Source of the DNA: Martinezella miluonensis
GTDB lineage: Bacteria > Pseudomonadota > Alphaproteobacteria > Rhizobiales > Rhizobiaceae
Assembly (NCBI RefSeq): GCF_900094545.1
Contig: NZ_FMAH01000023.1
Span: 1 to 64,000 of the forward strand
Length of the DNA: 64,000 nucleotides
Reading direction: 5' to 3'
This document shows positions 1-8,024 of the stretch, piece after piece. The notes under the pieces were generated by a model. That model made no database searches, had not been told where the DNA came from, and saw nothing but the letters and a program-made list of their open reading frames with translations. Each line of letters starts with the position of its first letter. Position 1 is the first letter of the stretch. The position numbers were made by a program, and so were the translations under genes.

Positions 1-158
1 CACGACAACCCGGCAACCGCCGCGCGCCGTAGCGTCTCGCGCACCGTCGAGGGCGCAGTCCCAACCCGCACCGCAATCGACTTGTGCCCAAGTCCTTGCT
101 CAAAGCGATATCTCAATATCTCGCGGACACGCCGCATCTCCACTCTCTCCGCAGGCAT
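1..158 (-). CDS. istA: IS21-family transposase IstA, N-terminal fragment (runs off the window)
   Basis: Reading leftward from the ATG at 158 gives 52 residues starting MPAERVEMRRVREILRYRF and containing GHKSIAVRVGTAPSTVRETL. This is the N-terminal helix-turn-helix typical of IstA, the DDE transposase of IS21 elements. A strong ribosome binding site (AGGAAGGA) lies 5-6 bases upstream of the ATG, which supports the start. The catalytic integrase core lies outside the window, so I cannot tell whether the gene is intact. Confidence 0.85.
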   Translation of the reverse strand, partial: MPAERVEMRRVREILRYRFEQGLGHKSIAVRVGTAPSTVRETLRRAAVAGLS

Positions 159-232
159 CCCGTTCCTTCCTCGTCAACGTCCAAGGAAGAAACTTCACAC
201 CGGCAGACCACCCTTGCCAGATGCCCGCCAAA

Positions 233-326
233 GGGGGCGCAATCATCTCGGAATAAGGGGGCGACTATTTCTCGGAATTGGGGGGCGACATCATTTCGGA
301 ATCAGGGGGCGGATTGCCTCGGAATT
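233..326. repeat. four tandem 24-bp imperfect repeats at the IS21 end
   Basis: Units begin at 233, 257, 281 and 305 with an exact 24-bp period. Each starts with GGGGGCG and ends around TCGGAAT. The fourth is less well conserved and runs into the interrupted host gene. Repeated transposase-binding sites at the termini are a known property of IS21 elements; that these four serve this role is inferred from their position. Confidence 0.8.
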
Positions 327-575
327 TGCATTCTATCGGCGGAAAACAAGCGTCAGCTTTGGATCCCGGAGGGATTTGCCCATGGCTTCCTGACATTGAG
401 CGATCACGCCGAATTCGTTTACAAGACCACGAACTACTATGCGCGAGAGAGCGACCGCGGCATTTGCTGGAACGACCCGCAAATCGCCATCGATTGGAAA
501 CTTCATGATCAGCCGATACTCTCGTCGAAGGATCAGTTCCAACCTTGCCTCACAGATGCTGAATGCTTCGAGTGA
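327..575 (+). pseudogene. rfbC: 3' remnant of dTDP-4-dehydrorhamnose 3,5-epimerase (rfbC), truncated by the IS
   Basis: The frame ending at the TGA at 573-575 encodes about 80 residues matching the C-terminal half of RfbC-type epimerases: LSAENKRQLWIPEGFAHGF, then AEFVYKTTNYY, a W-DP segment and IDW. The N-terminal half of this roughly 180-residue family, with its catalytic histidine region, is missing. Homology begins right where the IS repeats end. RfbC makes dTDP-L-rhamnose precursors for surface polysaccharide, so the original gene probably belonged to an LPS or EPS cluster to the left. It is almost certainly non-functional as it stands. Confidence 0.8.
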
Positions 576-639
576 AGTACTTCGGTATGATTATTCGCAC
601 TGAGAAAAGCATCCTCAAAGCTTAGCGCAAGAGGTCAGT

Positions 640-662
640 CTGCGCGCACCCTTGGCGCGCAG
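640..662. terminator. perfect 8-bp hairpin between the rfbC remnant and the dehydrogenase gene
   Basis: CTGCGCGC at 640-647 pairs with GCGCGCAG at 655-662 around a 7-base loop. It lies between the 3' ends of two convergent genes, where a terminator is expected. No T-tract follows on either strand, so Rho-independent termination is not assured. Confidence 0.4.
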
Positions 663-718
663 CGGATGTTCTCTTAGACGTAAGGCCCGCTTCGATGAGC
701 AGCTTACGCCGCTCCAGA

Positions 719-1732
719 TTAGCTTACACCTAATATGGCCTTGATAACCCCGGCCTCGGGCCGCAGCCATTCCTTGAAGAGCGCCGGTCCATCGTCCAGC
801 GAACCCTGATGCGTGTTCAGCGCCGCCGTGGGTACCTTGCCGCTTTCCATCTGCTTTACAACCTCCGCAAAGTCGTCCGGCTGCGCATTCCTGCTGGCAA
901 AGAGCGTGGTTTCGCGCTTGTGAAACTCAGGGTCCGAGAAGGTAATGTCGTCGCGCACCACGCTGACGAGCACGTAGCGGCCGCCATGCGCGACAAAGCC
1001 GAAGCCGCGTTGCATGGCTTTGGCGTTGCCGGTTGCGTCGACGACGACGTCGAAAAAGTCGCCGTCGGTCAGGCGTTTTGCTTTTGCTTCCGCGTCGTCA
1101 TTGGCAAGCAATGTCCCGTCGGCACCGAGTGCGGCGAGGGTGAACTCCAATCGGTCTTCGCGTATGTCCATCACGGTGACATCTGCACCGCGCGCCTTGG
1201 CGAAAATAATGGCGGACATGCCGATTGGGCCGGAGCCGACGACAAGGACGCGGTCCTTGGCCGTGATGCCGCCTCGCTTGACGCCGTGGGCACCGATCGC
1301 CAGGAATTCGATCATGGCGGCTTCGTCCAGCGAAGCCTTGCCGGCCGAGATGACATTCTGCTCCGGAAGGCACATGAATTCCGTCATACCGCCGTCGCGA
1401 TGCACGCCAAGCACGGAAAGGCTCTGGCAGGCATTGGTCACACCGCGCCTGCAGGCGACGCATTTGCCGCAGGCGAGATAGGGAACTATGTAGACGTTCT
1501 CGCCATTCTTGAGGCGGCTCGATCCATTTGCATCCTCGACTGTGCCGGACAGCTCGTGCCCCATGACACGTGGATATTCGAGAAAGGGGTGCTTGCCCTG
1601 ATAGATGTGAAAATCCGTGCCGCAAATGCCGACGCGTCTGATGCGCACCAAGACCTCACCCTCTGTTGGAGTTGGGACATCGCGCTCGATTAGCGAGAGA
1701 CGGCCGGGTTCATTGCAGATCAGTGTTCTCAT
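719..1732 (-). CDS. zinc-binding alcohol dehydrogenase, L-gulonate/L-galactonate 5-dehydrogenase-like
   Basis: This is a 337-residue medium-chain dehydrogenase/reductase. The catalytic zinc region is visible as GICGTDFHIY and the GHE motif. The four structural-zinc cysteines lie in the CGKCVACRRGVTNAC segment, and the NAD-binding motif is VVGSGPIGM. The family oxidises secondary alcohols of sugar acids and polyols such as L-gulonate, L-galactonate and L-idonate. The gene just upstream on the same strand is a mannonate/tagaturonate-type oxidoreductase. Together they could turn a hexonate into fructuronate or tagaturonate and then into mannonate or altronate. The substrate is inferred, and L-threonine or galactitol dehydrogenase-like activity is possible. 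Confidence 0.8.
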   Translation of the reverse strand: MRTLICNEPGRLSLIERDVPTPTEGEVLVRIRRVGICGTDFHIYQGKHPFLEYPRVMGHELSGTVEDANGSSRLKNGENVYIVPYLACGKCVACRRGVTNACQSLSVLGVHRDGGMTEFMCLPEQNVISAGKASLDEAAMIEFLAIGAHGVKRGGITAKDRVLVVGSGPIGMSAIIFAKARGADVTVMDIREDRLEFTLAALGADGTLLANDDAEAKAKRLTDGDFFDVVVDATGNAKAMQRGFGFVAHGGRYVLVSVVRDDITFSDPEFHKRETTLFASRNAQPDDFAEVVKQMESGKVPTAALNTHQGSLDDGPALFKEWLRPEAGVIKAILGVS

Positions 1733-1874
1733 GATGATGCACTTTCGAAAGGCCGGCGTGCCGGCCGTTGGTGTTACAAAATAGGTGTCTGGCCGACGTC
1801 GCGAGGCGAGACCCAGGCTTGGTTCTGTTCATTCATCGCGTGTCCGGTCGGATTTGCCGCCGTGGCTCGAAACA

Positions 1875-3011
1875 TCATGGCGCAGCCTCAACCAGCGGGT
1901 AGCGCGCTGCGATTTCTCTCAGCACCGGCGCGCTCGAAGGACTGCCTGCTCTGCCCGCCCATTCCAGGAAGGCGTGAATGCGGCGGCCAACTTTTTCGCG
2001 ATGATGCTGACTGATATCGGCGATGCGATGGTCCAGAAAGGGATTGCGGAAACGGTCGATCGTCGTCGCGACATAGCTCTGCGCCACGTCGCCCATGCCG
2101 TTTGCGGCAAAGCCGGGCAGCACTTCGCTTTGATAGAGCCAATCCAGCCTTGCGCGTATGTCCTTGTCGGCCAGTATCGCGCGCACGGTTTCCTCCGCTG
2201 GCCGGTTTTCGCGCTGCCAGATCTCGGCAAGGAAGGTGTGGCCGAGATTGAGGATATGCAGCTTCAGGCGCTCATAGGGTTCCAGATCATCGGTCAATAC
2301 GATGTTTGCGTGGGTGCATGGCGGGCGAACGCCTGGAGCTCGCTTGATCGCCCACAGCGCATAGGGTTCGGCAACAGCGCCAATCGGCTCGATCGGCTCG
2401 GAAACGATTCGGTCGACCAGGGTCTCCGCGAAAGCGACGCTGTCATCGAGCCAGGTATAGAATTCAGCGGGCGCGGCGTTGAGTCTGGCGCTATCGATCA
2501 CAGCATGTTTAAGGACGTGGCCATTGCCAGTGACGAGCTCACAAGGAAGGATCACCAAGGGGCGAGCGGATGCCTGCCAGCGCTTGACGAGGAGAGCTGC
2601 GAGCTTGGCGGGGAAGGATCTCGGAATCTGGCCATTCACGCCAAAGCCGTCTTCCTCTGGTTGGGTCTGGTAGCCGGTGTCGCCGGTATTGGAGATGATG
2701 AATTCGGCATCCTCGGCAAAGAGCTTTGAGAGCTCTTCCCAGTTTTCGTTGGCAGATAGACCGCGCTCGACGCTAGTGACTTGCACGGATTGCTCGACGG
2801 GCTGCCCTTCCGACATGCCACGGATGGCGACTGGATAGCCCTCCGCATTGTTGAAAGCTTCAACGCGCCCGCTACGGCTGCTGGCGCCTGAAACCTGAAC
2901 AACGGTGATGGGGCCGACATCCTGGCCCGATTGCCGCGCTTCATGCACGAAGAACGCCGCATGCGCCTGTAGAAACCGGCTGGTGCCGAACTGGATGATC
3001 CGCGAGCTCAC
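1875..3011 (-). CDS. mannitol dehydrogenase-family oxidoreductase (D-mannonate oxidoreductase/tagaturonate reductase-like)
   Basis: This is a 378-residue protein opening with IIQFGTSRFLQAHAAFFV, the N-terminal NAD-binding motif of the long-chain mannitol dehydrogenase family. The central ISNTGDTGY and C-terminal NLGHTFLAE segments also fit UxuB/UxaB-type enzymes, although it is shorter than E. coli UxuB (about 480). The start is a GTG preceded by AGAGGG. The gene lies upstream of the zinc dehydrogenase with a 142-bp gap, so the two are probably cotranscribed. The likely reaction is NADH-linked interconversion of fructuronate/mannonate or tagaturonate/altronate. A palindrome at 3090-3098, upstream of its start, matches sites near a distant uxuA gene in this window. 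Confidence 0.75.
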   Translation of the reverse strand: MSSRIIQFGTSRFLQAHAAFFVHEARQSGQDVGPITVVQVSGASSRSGRVEAFNNAEGYPVAIRGMSEGQPVEQSVQVTSVERGLSANENWEELSKLFAEDAEFIISNTGDTGYQTQPEEDGFGVNGQIPRSFPAKLAALLVKRWQASARPLVILPCELVTGNGHVLKHAVIDSARLNAAPAEFYTWLDDSVAFAETLVDRIVSEPIEPIGAVAEPYALWAIKRAPGVRPPCTHANIVLTDDLEPYERLKLHILNLGHTFLAEIWQRENRPAEETVRAILADKDIRARLDWLYQSEVLPGFAANGMGDVAQSYVATTIDRFRNPFLDHRIADISQHHREKVGRRIHAFLEWAGRAGSPSSAPVLREIAARYPLVEAAP

Positions 3012-3559
3012 GCCAAGACCCTCTTATGCTCAATGCTGATAAATATGGTCGCTTGATCAGGGCGATATGCCGACTTCAAGCATTTCTCCCATAATATGTT
3101 TTTTATCTATAGAAAACAGTTAAGCGATCGGCAGTCAAATGTTTTTAATGGCAATAGATAAACGCTATGACGCGACACCCTCGACCGAACATCGTGAGCA
3201 CGATTGCGTGTTTCGAGCAGCGCAACCATGAATTCGTATCGGCGGCTATTTGAAAACGCCGCTTAGAGCTGGGGCGCCGGCCGCGCGATTTTTCTCTGGG
3301 GTATCCGACCCTTGCCGCCACGTTCTGGCGCTATTTCTTCATGAAAATCACAATAAAATGTCATAAAATTTGTGATTTTGTCATTTCTATTTGTTATCAG
3401 CGCGGGGAGGTGATGCACTCCGAGTGCGAGCGTCGTGCTTGCCGGAGTTCGAGGCAAGCAGGATGTCGACAGCGAGTATTCTGTTTGTGCGGCGGCTCAA
3501 AGCAGATAGCATCATCCAAGCGATCATAACTGCCAACTATGACCCAGGGAGAGAGTTGA
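3012..3559. promoter_or_regulatory. divergent intergenic region between the oxidoreductase and the aldolase
   Basis: This 548-bp AT-rich region holds no convincing gene. It contains CATAATATG (3090-3098), a 9-bp inverted repeat TTTATCTAT/ATAGATAAA (3102-3110 and 3154-3162), and a perfect 10-bp inverted repeat (3344-3379). The short open frames within it lack homology and good start signals. Confidence 0.6.
3344..3379. promoter_or_regulatory. perfect inverted repeat, probable operator upstream of the aldolase gene
   Basis: AAAATCACAA (3344-3353) and TTGTGATTTT (3370-3379) are exact reverse complements separated by 16 bp. The ATCACAA/TTGTGAT core recurs upstream of the DeoR gene in the erythritol locus. 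Operators of DeoR-family regulators are often of this kind, and two such regulators are encoded nearby. Which protein binds is not known. Confidence 0.5.
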
Positions 3560-4624
3560 ATGGCACGTATCACCTTAAGGCAATTGCTCGATCATGCCGC
3601 TGAAAACGGCTACGGCGTTCCTGCTTTCAATATCAACAACATGGAACAGGCGCTTGCCATCATGGAAGCTGCCGATGCCGTCAGCGCACCCGTGATCATG
3701 CAAGCGTCTCGAGGCGCAAGGGCCTATGCCAATGACATCATGCTCAAGCACATGATGGATGCAGTCGTTGAGATCTATCCGCATATTCCCGTTTGCGTGC
3801 ATTTGGACCATGGCAACGATCCCTCGAGCTGTATGACGGCGATCCAGGCCGGCTTCACATCGGTCATGATGGATGGTTCGCTGAAGGCGGATGCCAAGAC
3901 CCCGGCCGATTGGGATTACAACGTCGGCGTGACGAAGACGGTTACCGACATGGCGCATCTCGGCGGCATTTCCGTCGAGGGTGAACTCGGCGTGCTGGGA
4001 TCGCTGGAAACCGGTATGGGCGAGGCGGAGGACGGTCATGGCGCGGAAGGCAAGCTGTCGCATGATCAGTTGCTCACCAATCCTGAGGAAGCGGTGAAAT
4101 TCGTGCGCGAGACCAAGGTCGACGCGCTGGCGATCGCCATGGGCACGTCCCATGGCGCCTATAAATTCACCCGCAAGCCGGATGGTTCCGTGCTGGCGAT
4201 GAATGTGATCGAGGAAATCCATCGCAAGCTGCCGACTACGCATCTTGTCATGCACGGCTCCTCCTCGGTTCCTGAGGAATTGCAGGAGATCATCAACAAG
4301 TATGGCGGTCAGATGAAGCCGACCTGGGGCGTGCCGGTCGAAGAGATCCAGCGCGGCATCAAGAATGGCGTGCGCAAGATCAACATCGACACCGATGGCC
4401 GCATGGCGATGACCGGCCAGATCCGCCGCGTGCTGCAGGAGGATCCGAGCGAATTTGATCCCCGCAAATATATGAAGCCCGCCATGGCTGCCCTGACGAA
4501 ACTCTGCAAGGAACGCTTCGAGCAGTTCGGGACCGCCGGTCATGCCTCGCGCATCCAGCCACTGACAGTCGCCGAGATGGCCAGGCGTTATAAGTCCGGT
4601 TCGCTCGACCCGGTTTTCTCCTGA
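3560..4624 (+). CDS. fba: class II fructose-bisphosphate aldolase
   Basis: This 354-residue zinc-dependent aldolase has full family length. Visible motifs are VHLDHGNDPS, with a zinc-ligand histidine, the glutamate-bearing GGISVEGELG segment, the second zinc-ligand region LVMHGSSSVP, and the phosphate-binding KINIDTDGR. It splits fructose 1,6-bisphosphate, or a related ketose bisphosphate, into triose phosphates. The GGGAGAGAG ribosome binding site supports the start. It converges on the GlpD-like gene with 9 bp between the stops. A role in returning triose phosphates from the neighbouring polyol pathways to hexoses is inferred; it could also be a CbbA-type or housekeeping copy. Confidence 0.92.
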   Translation: MARITLRQLLDHAAENGYGVPAFNINNMEQALAIMEAADAVSAPVIMQASRGARAYANDIMLKHMMDAVVEIYPHIPVCVHLDHGNDPSSCMTAIQAGFTSVMMDGSLKADAKTPADWDYNVGVTKTVTDMAHLGGISVEGELGVLGSLETGMGEAEDGHGAEGKLSHDQLLTNPEEAVKFVRETKVDALAIAMGTSHGAYKFTRKPDGSVLAMNVIEEIHRKLPTTHLVMHGSSSVPEELQEIINKYGGQMKPTWGVPVEEIQRGIKNGVRKINIDTDGRMAMTGQIRRVLQEDPSEFDPRKYMKPAMAALTKLCKERFEQFGTAGHASRIQPLTVAEMARRYKSGSLDPVFS

Positions 4625-4633
4625 GCCAGTAGA

Positions 4634-6379
4634 TCAGCGTGTCGCCGGGATTGCCGCCCGGCGCACGCCTTCTTCGGTCAGCACCTGACCGTGAAACTTT
4701 GCCAGCGACGTCACGACGTCGTCGATTTCCCTGCTCAGTCGCTGTGCATCCCATTGCAAGGCCACAGCTGCGATCGCGCCGATTTCACGCAAGCCCTGGA
4801 TCGTCAAGAGACCTTCGATCGCCATTGTCGTGCGGCGGAAGACAATATCCGAGAGATGGACGACCAATTCTTGCCGCGAGATCCAATCGATCTCGAGCGT
4901 GCTATGGCGTTGCGCGCCGCTGATACGTTGGCTGTCGCTATACTCCGAACGATGGGCAAGGATCGCCGCTGCCGTCGTGCCGTATCTGCTCAACAGCTCA
5001 TCGGCCCTGCTTGCCTCCACGCCGGTTTTTGCTGCCATCGATCGGATCCAGCTCGTACGCTCATGGGAGCCCACCGGATAATCCCGTCCGCCGCCGATGG
5101 CGAGGCGCTCGGTCGATCTCTTTCGGCTGCGTTGAAGGCGCGTCAGCACAGTATCGGCAACCTCCTCGGCAAAGCCGCGGAAGGTGGTCCATTTGCCGCC
5201 GACGAGCGAGATGATCGGGAAGGGGCGTCCAAGCTGCGGCTCGAAGATGGGTGCGGAGTGATCGCGGCTGATCAGGCCCGGTGACGAGGCGTCCGAGGCG
5301 GGCAGGGGGCGGATGCCGCTATAGCTATAGGTCACCTGGTCGCGCTCGAAACGCAGGCTCGGCAGAAGCGACCGCACGCTGTCGAGGAAATAGTCGATCT
5401 CATGTTCTTCGCAGCGCACATTGTCGGGGTCGTCGCAGGGAATGTCGGTCGAGCCGACCAGCGCTTGGCCGAGATAGCCATAGACGAGGCAGATGCGGCC
5501 GTCGTCGGCCTCGAAATAGATCATGTGGCCGTTCAGGCTGCGCACCAGCTCCGGATGATCGAGCAGGATGTGCGAGCCTTTGGTGCCGCCGATGAGATGA
5601 TGAGCCGGTGCGCCGAGAGCGGCATTGACTTGATCGATCCAGGGGCCGGCGGCGTTGACGACGAGCTTCGGCTTGACCGAGAAGGCATATCCATCCGCGC
5701 GTTGGAAGGTCAGTAGGCCTTCTGCCGCGGAAACGAGCTTTGTGGTATTCGCCGCCAGCGAGCCCTTGTTCGCCTCAAGCCCATCATTGACCAATTCATA
5801 GACCAACCGCTCCGGTCGGCTGATCTTAGCGTCATAATAGATGCCGCCCGCCACGATCTGTGGTGTGACATGCGGCATTTCCTTTAGGGCGCGGCCCTTC
5901 AACAGGAACCTGTGGCGGGGCATGACGCGGTTGCGCGACCCGAAGAAGTCGTAGAGCGCAAGTCCGATCTTGATGAGCACTGCGCCACGGCTGCGCGGAG
6001 CAGTCGTCGATCCGACAAGCGTGCGAAGGGCCGCCGGTATACCACGCATCCAAGAGAAGATCGGCACGAATGTCGGTAGCGCCTCGACGCAATGCGGCGC
6101 GTTCTTCAATAGAAGGTTGCGCTCAAGCGCCGATTGAGCGACGAGTCGGAATTCGCCGGTTTCCAGATATTTCAGGCCGCCATGGATCAGCCGTGATGGT
6201 GCTGCACTCGTTCCAGAGCCGAAGTCGGCTTTATCGACGATCAGGCAGTTGATGCCCTGGGCCGAGAGATCGCGAAACAATCCGGCACCATTGACGCCGG
6301 CACCGAAGATGACGACGTCGATCCCTCCGTCTTGAAGTTGCGAGAAGCGTTGTTTCAGATCGGCGGCCATATCGGTCAT
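4634..6379 (-). CDS. FAD-dependent glycerol-3-phosphate dehydrogenase (GlpD)-like protein
   Basis: This 581-residue flavoprotein has an N-terminal dinucleotide fold (VIFGAGVNGAGLFRDL), the GSGTSAAPSRLIHGGLKYLE segment typical of GlpD, a substrate region ending GIRPL, and a C-terminal alpha-helical DAO_C domain. The frame stays open for another 136 codons upstream, but that part overlaps the kinase gene antiparallel in content and has no homology. I therefore start at the ATG at 6379, preceded by AGGA. It would oxidise a polyol phosphate at the membrane and pass electrons to quinone. It follows the FGGY kinase by 61 bp, so it probably oxidises that kinase's product. It is distinct from eryB, and its true substrate is unknown. 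Confidence 0.85.
   Translation of the reverse strand: MTDMAADLKQRFSQLQDGGIDVVIFGAGVNGAGLFRDLSAQGINCLIVDKADFGSGTSAAPSRLIHGGLKYLETGEFRLVAQSALERNLLLKNAPHCVEALPTFVPIFSWMRGIPAALRTLVGSTTAPRSRGAVLIKIGLALYDFFGSRNRVMPRHRFLLKGRALKEMPHVTPQIVAGGIYYDAKISRPERLVYELVNDGLEANKGSLAANTTKLVSAAEGLLTFQRADGYAFSVKPKLVVNAAGPWIDQVNAALGAPAHHLIGGTKGSHILLDHPELVRSLNGHMIYFEADDGRICLVYGYLGQALVGSTDIPCDDPDNVRCEEHEIDYFLDSVRSLLPSLRFERDQVTYSYSGIRPLPASDASSPGLISRDHSAPIFEPQLGRPFPIISLVGGKWTTFRGFAEEVADTVLTRLQRSRKRSTERLAIGGGRDYPVGSHERTSWIRSMAAKTGVEASRADELLSRYGTTAAAILAHRSEYSDSQRISGAQRHSTLEIDWISRQELVVHLSDIVFRRTTMAIEGLLTIQGLREIGAIAAVALQWDAQRLSREIDDVVTSLAKFHGQVLTEEGVRRAAIPATR
4643..4663. terminator. GC-rich hairpin at the convergent fba/glpD-like ends
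   Basis: CGCCGGG (4643-4649) pairs with CCCGGCG (4657-4663) across a 7-base loop, 19 bases past the aldolase stop and inside the last codons of the GlpD-like gene. There is no clear T-run, so the terminator role is tentative. Confidence 0.3.
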
Positions 6380-6440
6380 AACATTATCGTCCTGCTGAAC
6401 TGCCGCGAAAACAGCCGGTCTGCGCGGCGTAATTGGCGGT

Positions 6441-7976
6441 CTAGTCTTGGGAGTGTTGAACTGCGAGATTGCCGATCCGCGGCCAGAGCGGCGACATCGC
6501 CTCGGCGATGTCGCGAAAGAGGTCATAGCGGATGCGATAGGCGGCACTGCGGGCGGAATCGGGATAATAGGTTCTGGCGATCTTGCCGACATTTCGGGGA
6601 TCGCTTTCCGGGTTGGCGTAGACGCCGATCCCGGCGCCGGCACAAAGTGCTGCACCCCAGGCGGCTGCCTCGTCGGTTTCGGTGACGGTAACAGGCATGC
6701 CGAACACATCGGCAAACATCTGCACAACGAGCGGATTGCGCGACACGCCACCCGCCAACCGTGCCTGATTAAAGGAAAAACCGTCACTTAGGGCATCAAT
6801 GTGAATCTTGTGGTTGAAGGCGATGCCTTCAAGGACGGCACGCAGCATGTCGCCGCGATCATGCCAGCCGCCAAGCCCGAAGAAGCTGGCGCTCGCATCG
6901 GCGCCGTAGGGCGAGCCGAACAGATATGGATGGAATAGGGCGCTCGACGGACGGTTGAACGCAGCCTCGATTTCGGGCGCCAACACGGCGTGGATCGATT
7001 GGCCTGAAGCCTCTGCTCCTGTACGCTCGCCGGCGCAAAGCTTGTCCAGGAACCAGTCGTAATTGGCCGTCGATGCCGGTGAGATCGACATGTTATTCCA
7101 TTGTCCAGGCGCGATGGCATTGCGGCAGAACCAGCGGGGGTCGGCGCGCGGCTCCGACGAAAGTGTCTCATTGATCGAATAGGTGCCGGCAATGACGGCG
7201 ACGACGCCGTCGGCATACCCGCCAGCGCCAAGGGCGGAGGCGGTCACATCATGCAGGCCGGCAACAACGGGCGTGCCCTCGGCAAGGCCCGTCCGCCTCG
7301 CGACGGCTTCGGTCACGTATCCCACAACCTCGTCGGATCGCGAGGCAGGCGGCAAGGCACCGATCATCTCACCGAGGTCGAACAGTTTCAGGGCATCCGG
7401 CGAATAGTCCTGCGTCGAAACATTGGTAAAGGAGGTGCTGGCCTCCGTCCGGTCGGTGCCGGCAACGCCAGTCAGGCAGAAGCGTAGCCAGTCTTTGCAG
7501 CTGAGGATATGCCCGATTTGTGCAAAGCGCTCGGGCTCATTGGCCTTGATCCAGGCAAGCAGCGCTGATGGGGCCGAGACATGCGGCAATTGACCGGTGA
7601 GCGTCAGGGCTTCGTCGGCAAGCGGGCTGTTCAACCATTGTTCGACGATCGACCGGGCGCGACTGTCGAGGGAAAGAATGGCGCGCCCGAGCGGCTTCTT
7701 GGCCTTGTCGACCAGATAGATGCCATCGCCGTGGGCAGTGGCGGCGATCGCCTGAATATCACTGGCGGGGCGGTTGCTGAGCTTGATCGCCTCGGCTATG
7801 GCGTCGGCCGTTCGGGTCCAGAGTTCCTCCATGTCGCGCTCAACGTGGCGGGCCTTCGGCATGAACTGGGTCACACGGCGGCGGGCGACAGCAATCGGAG
7901 TTCCATCGATATCGAAGATGACGGCCTTGGTGACGGTCAAACCGCTGTCAATTCCGAGCAGACTCGGCATTCTCAT
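6441..7976 (-). CDS. FGGY-family carbohydrate kinase, LyxK/XylB-like
   Basis: This 511-residue FGGY kinase has full length. The N-terminal phosphate-binding loop is GIDSGLTVTKAVIFD, the VERDMEELW segment is typical of the family, and the C-terminal ATP domain carries RLAGGVSRNPLVVQMFADVFG. It phosphorylates a ketose or polyol with ATP. Paired with a GlpD-like dehydrogenase and headed by a DeoR regulator, it forms an operon with the same logic as eryA-eryB, suggesting polyol to polyol phosphate to ketose phosphate. The start may be the ATG at 7976 or the ATG two codons later, which has better spacing from GGGAG. The substrate is not deducible from sequence. Confidence 0.85.
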   Translation of the reverse strand: MRMPSLLGIDSGLTVTKAVIFDIDGTPIAVARRRVTQFMPKARHVERDMEELWTRTADAIAEAIKLSNRPASDIQAIAATAHGDGIYLVDKAKKPLGRAILSLDSRARSIVEQWLNSPLADEALTLTGQLPHVSAPSALLAWIKANEPERFAQIGHILSCKDWLRFCLTGVAGTDRTEASTSFTNVSTQDYSPDALKLFDLGEMIGALPPASRSDEVVGYVTEAVARRTGLAEGTPVVAGLHDVTASALGAGGYADGVVAVIAGTYSINETLSSEPRADPRWFCRNAIAPGQWNNMSISPASTANYDWFLDKLCAGERTGAEASGQSIHAVLAPEIEAAFNRPSSALFHPYLFGSPYGADASASFFGLGGWHDRGDMLRAVLEGIAFNHKIHIDALSDGFSFNQARLAGGVSRNPLVVQMFADVFGMPVTVTETDEAAAWGAALCAGAGIGVYANPESDPRNVGKIARTYYPDSARSAAYRIRYDLFRDIAEAMSPLWPRIGNLAVQHSQD

Positions 7977-8024
7977 TACTCCCGATCGTGAGCGACGTAA
8001 GGCGGCCCCTGCCGGAGCCGTCCG

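Larger units (their letters stand above)
1..326 (-). mobile_element. IS21-family insertion sequence, right-hand part only
   Basis: The stretch combines the 5' end of an istA-type transposase gene on the minus strand with a terminal region of four tandem imperfect 24-bp repeats, an arrangement known from IS21-family ends, where repeated sites bind the transposase. The rest of the element, including istB and the other end, lies left of the window. The outer boundary is inferred from where rfbC homology resumes, at about 327, so it may be a few bases off. The duplicated target site cannot be seen because only one junction is present. Confidence 0.8.

Noticed and set aside
233..326. CRISPR-like array
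   Set aside because: The 24-bp units are contiguous without spacers and sit at an IS21 end; they are terminal repeats.
575..718. 33-codon minus-strand frame beyond the dehydrogenase stop as a lost C-terminus
   Set aside because: The dehydrogenase already ends at normal length, and the extra frame gave no recognisable similarity.
3341..3603. short plus-strand frames before the aldolase gene
   Set aside because: There is no homology and no ribosome site. They cover a probable operator, and one runs into the aldolase gene in another frame.
6380..6787. 136-codon N-terminal extension of the GlpD-like frame
   Set aside because: It lies inside the kinase coding sequence, has proline/arginine-rich composition without homology, and a good ribosome site plus ATG occurs at 6379 right before the FAD-binding fold.
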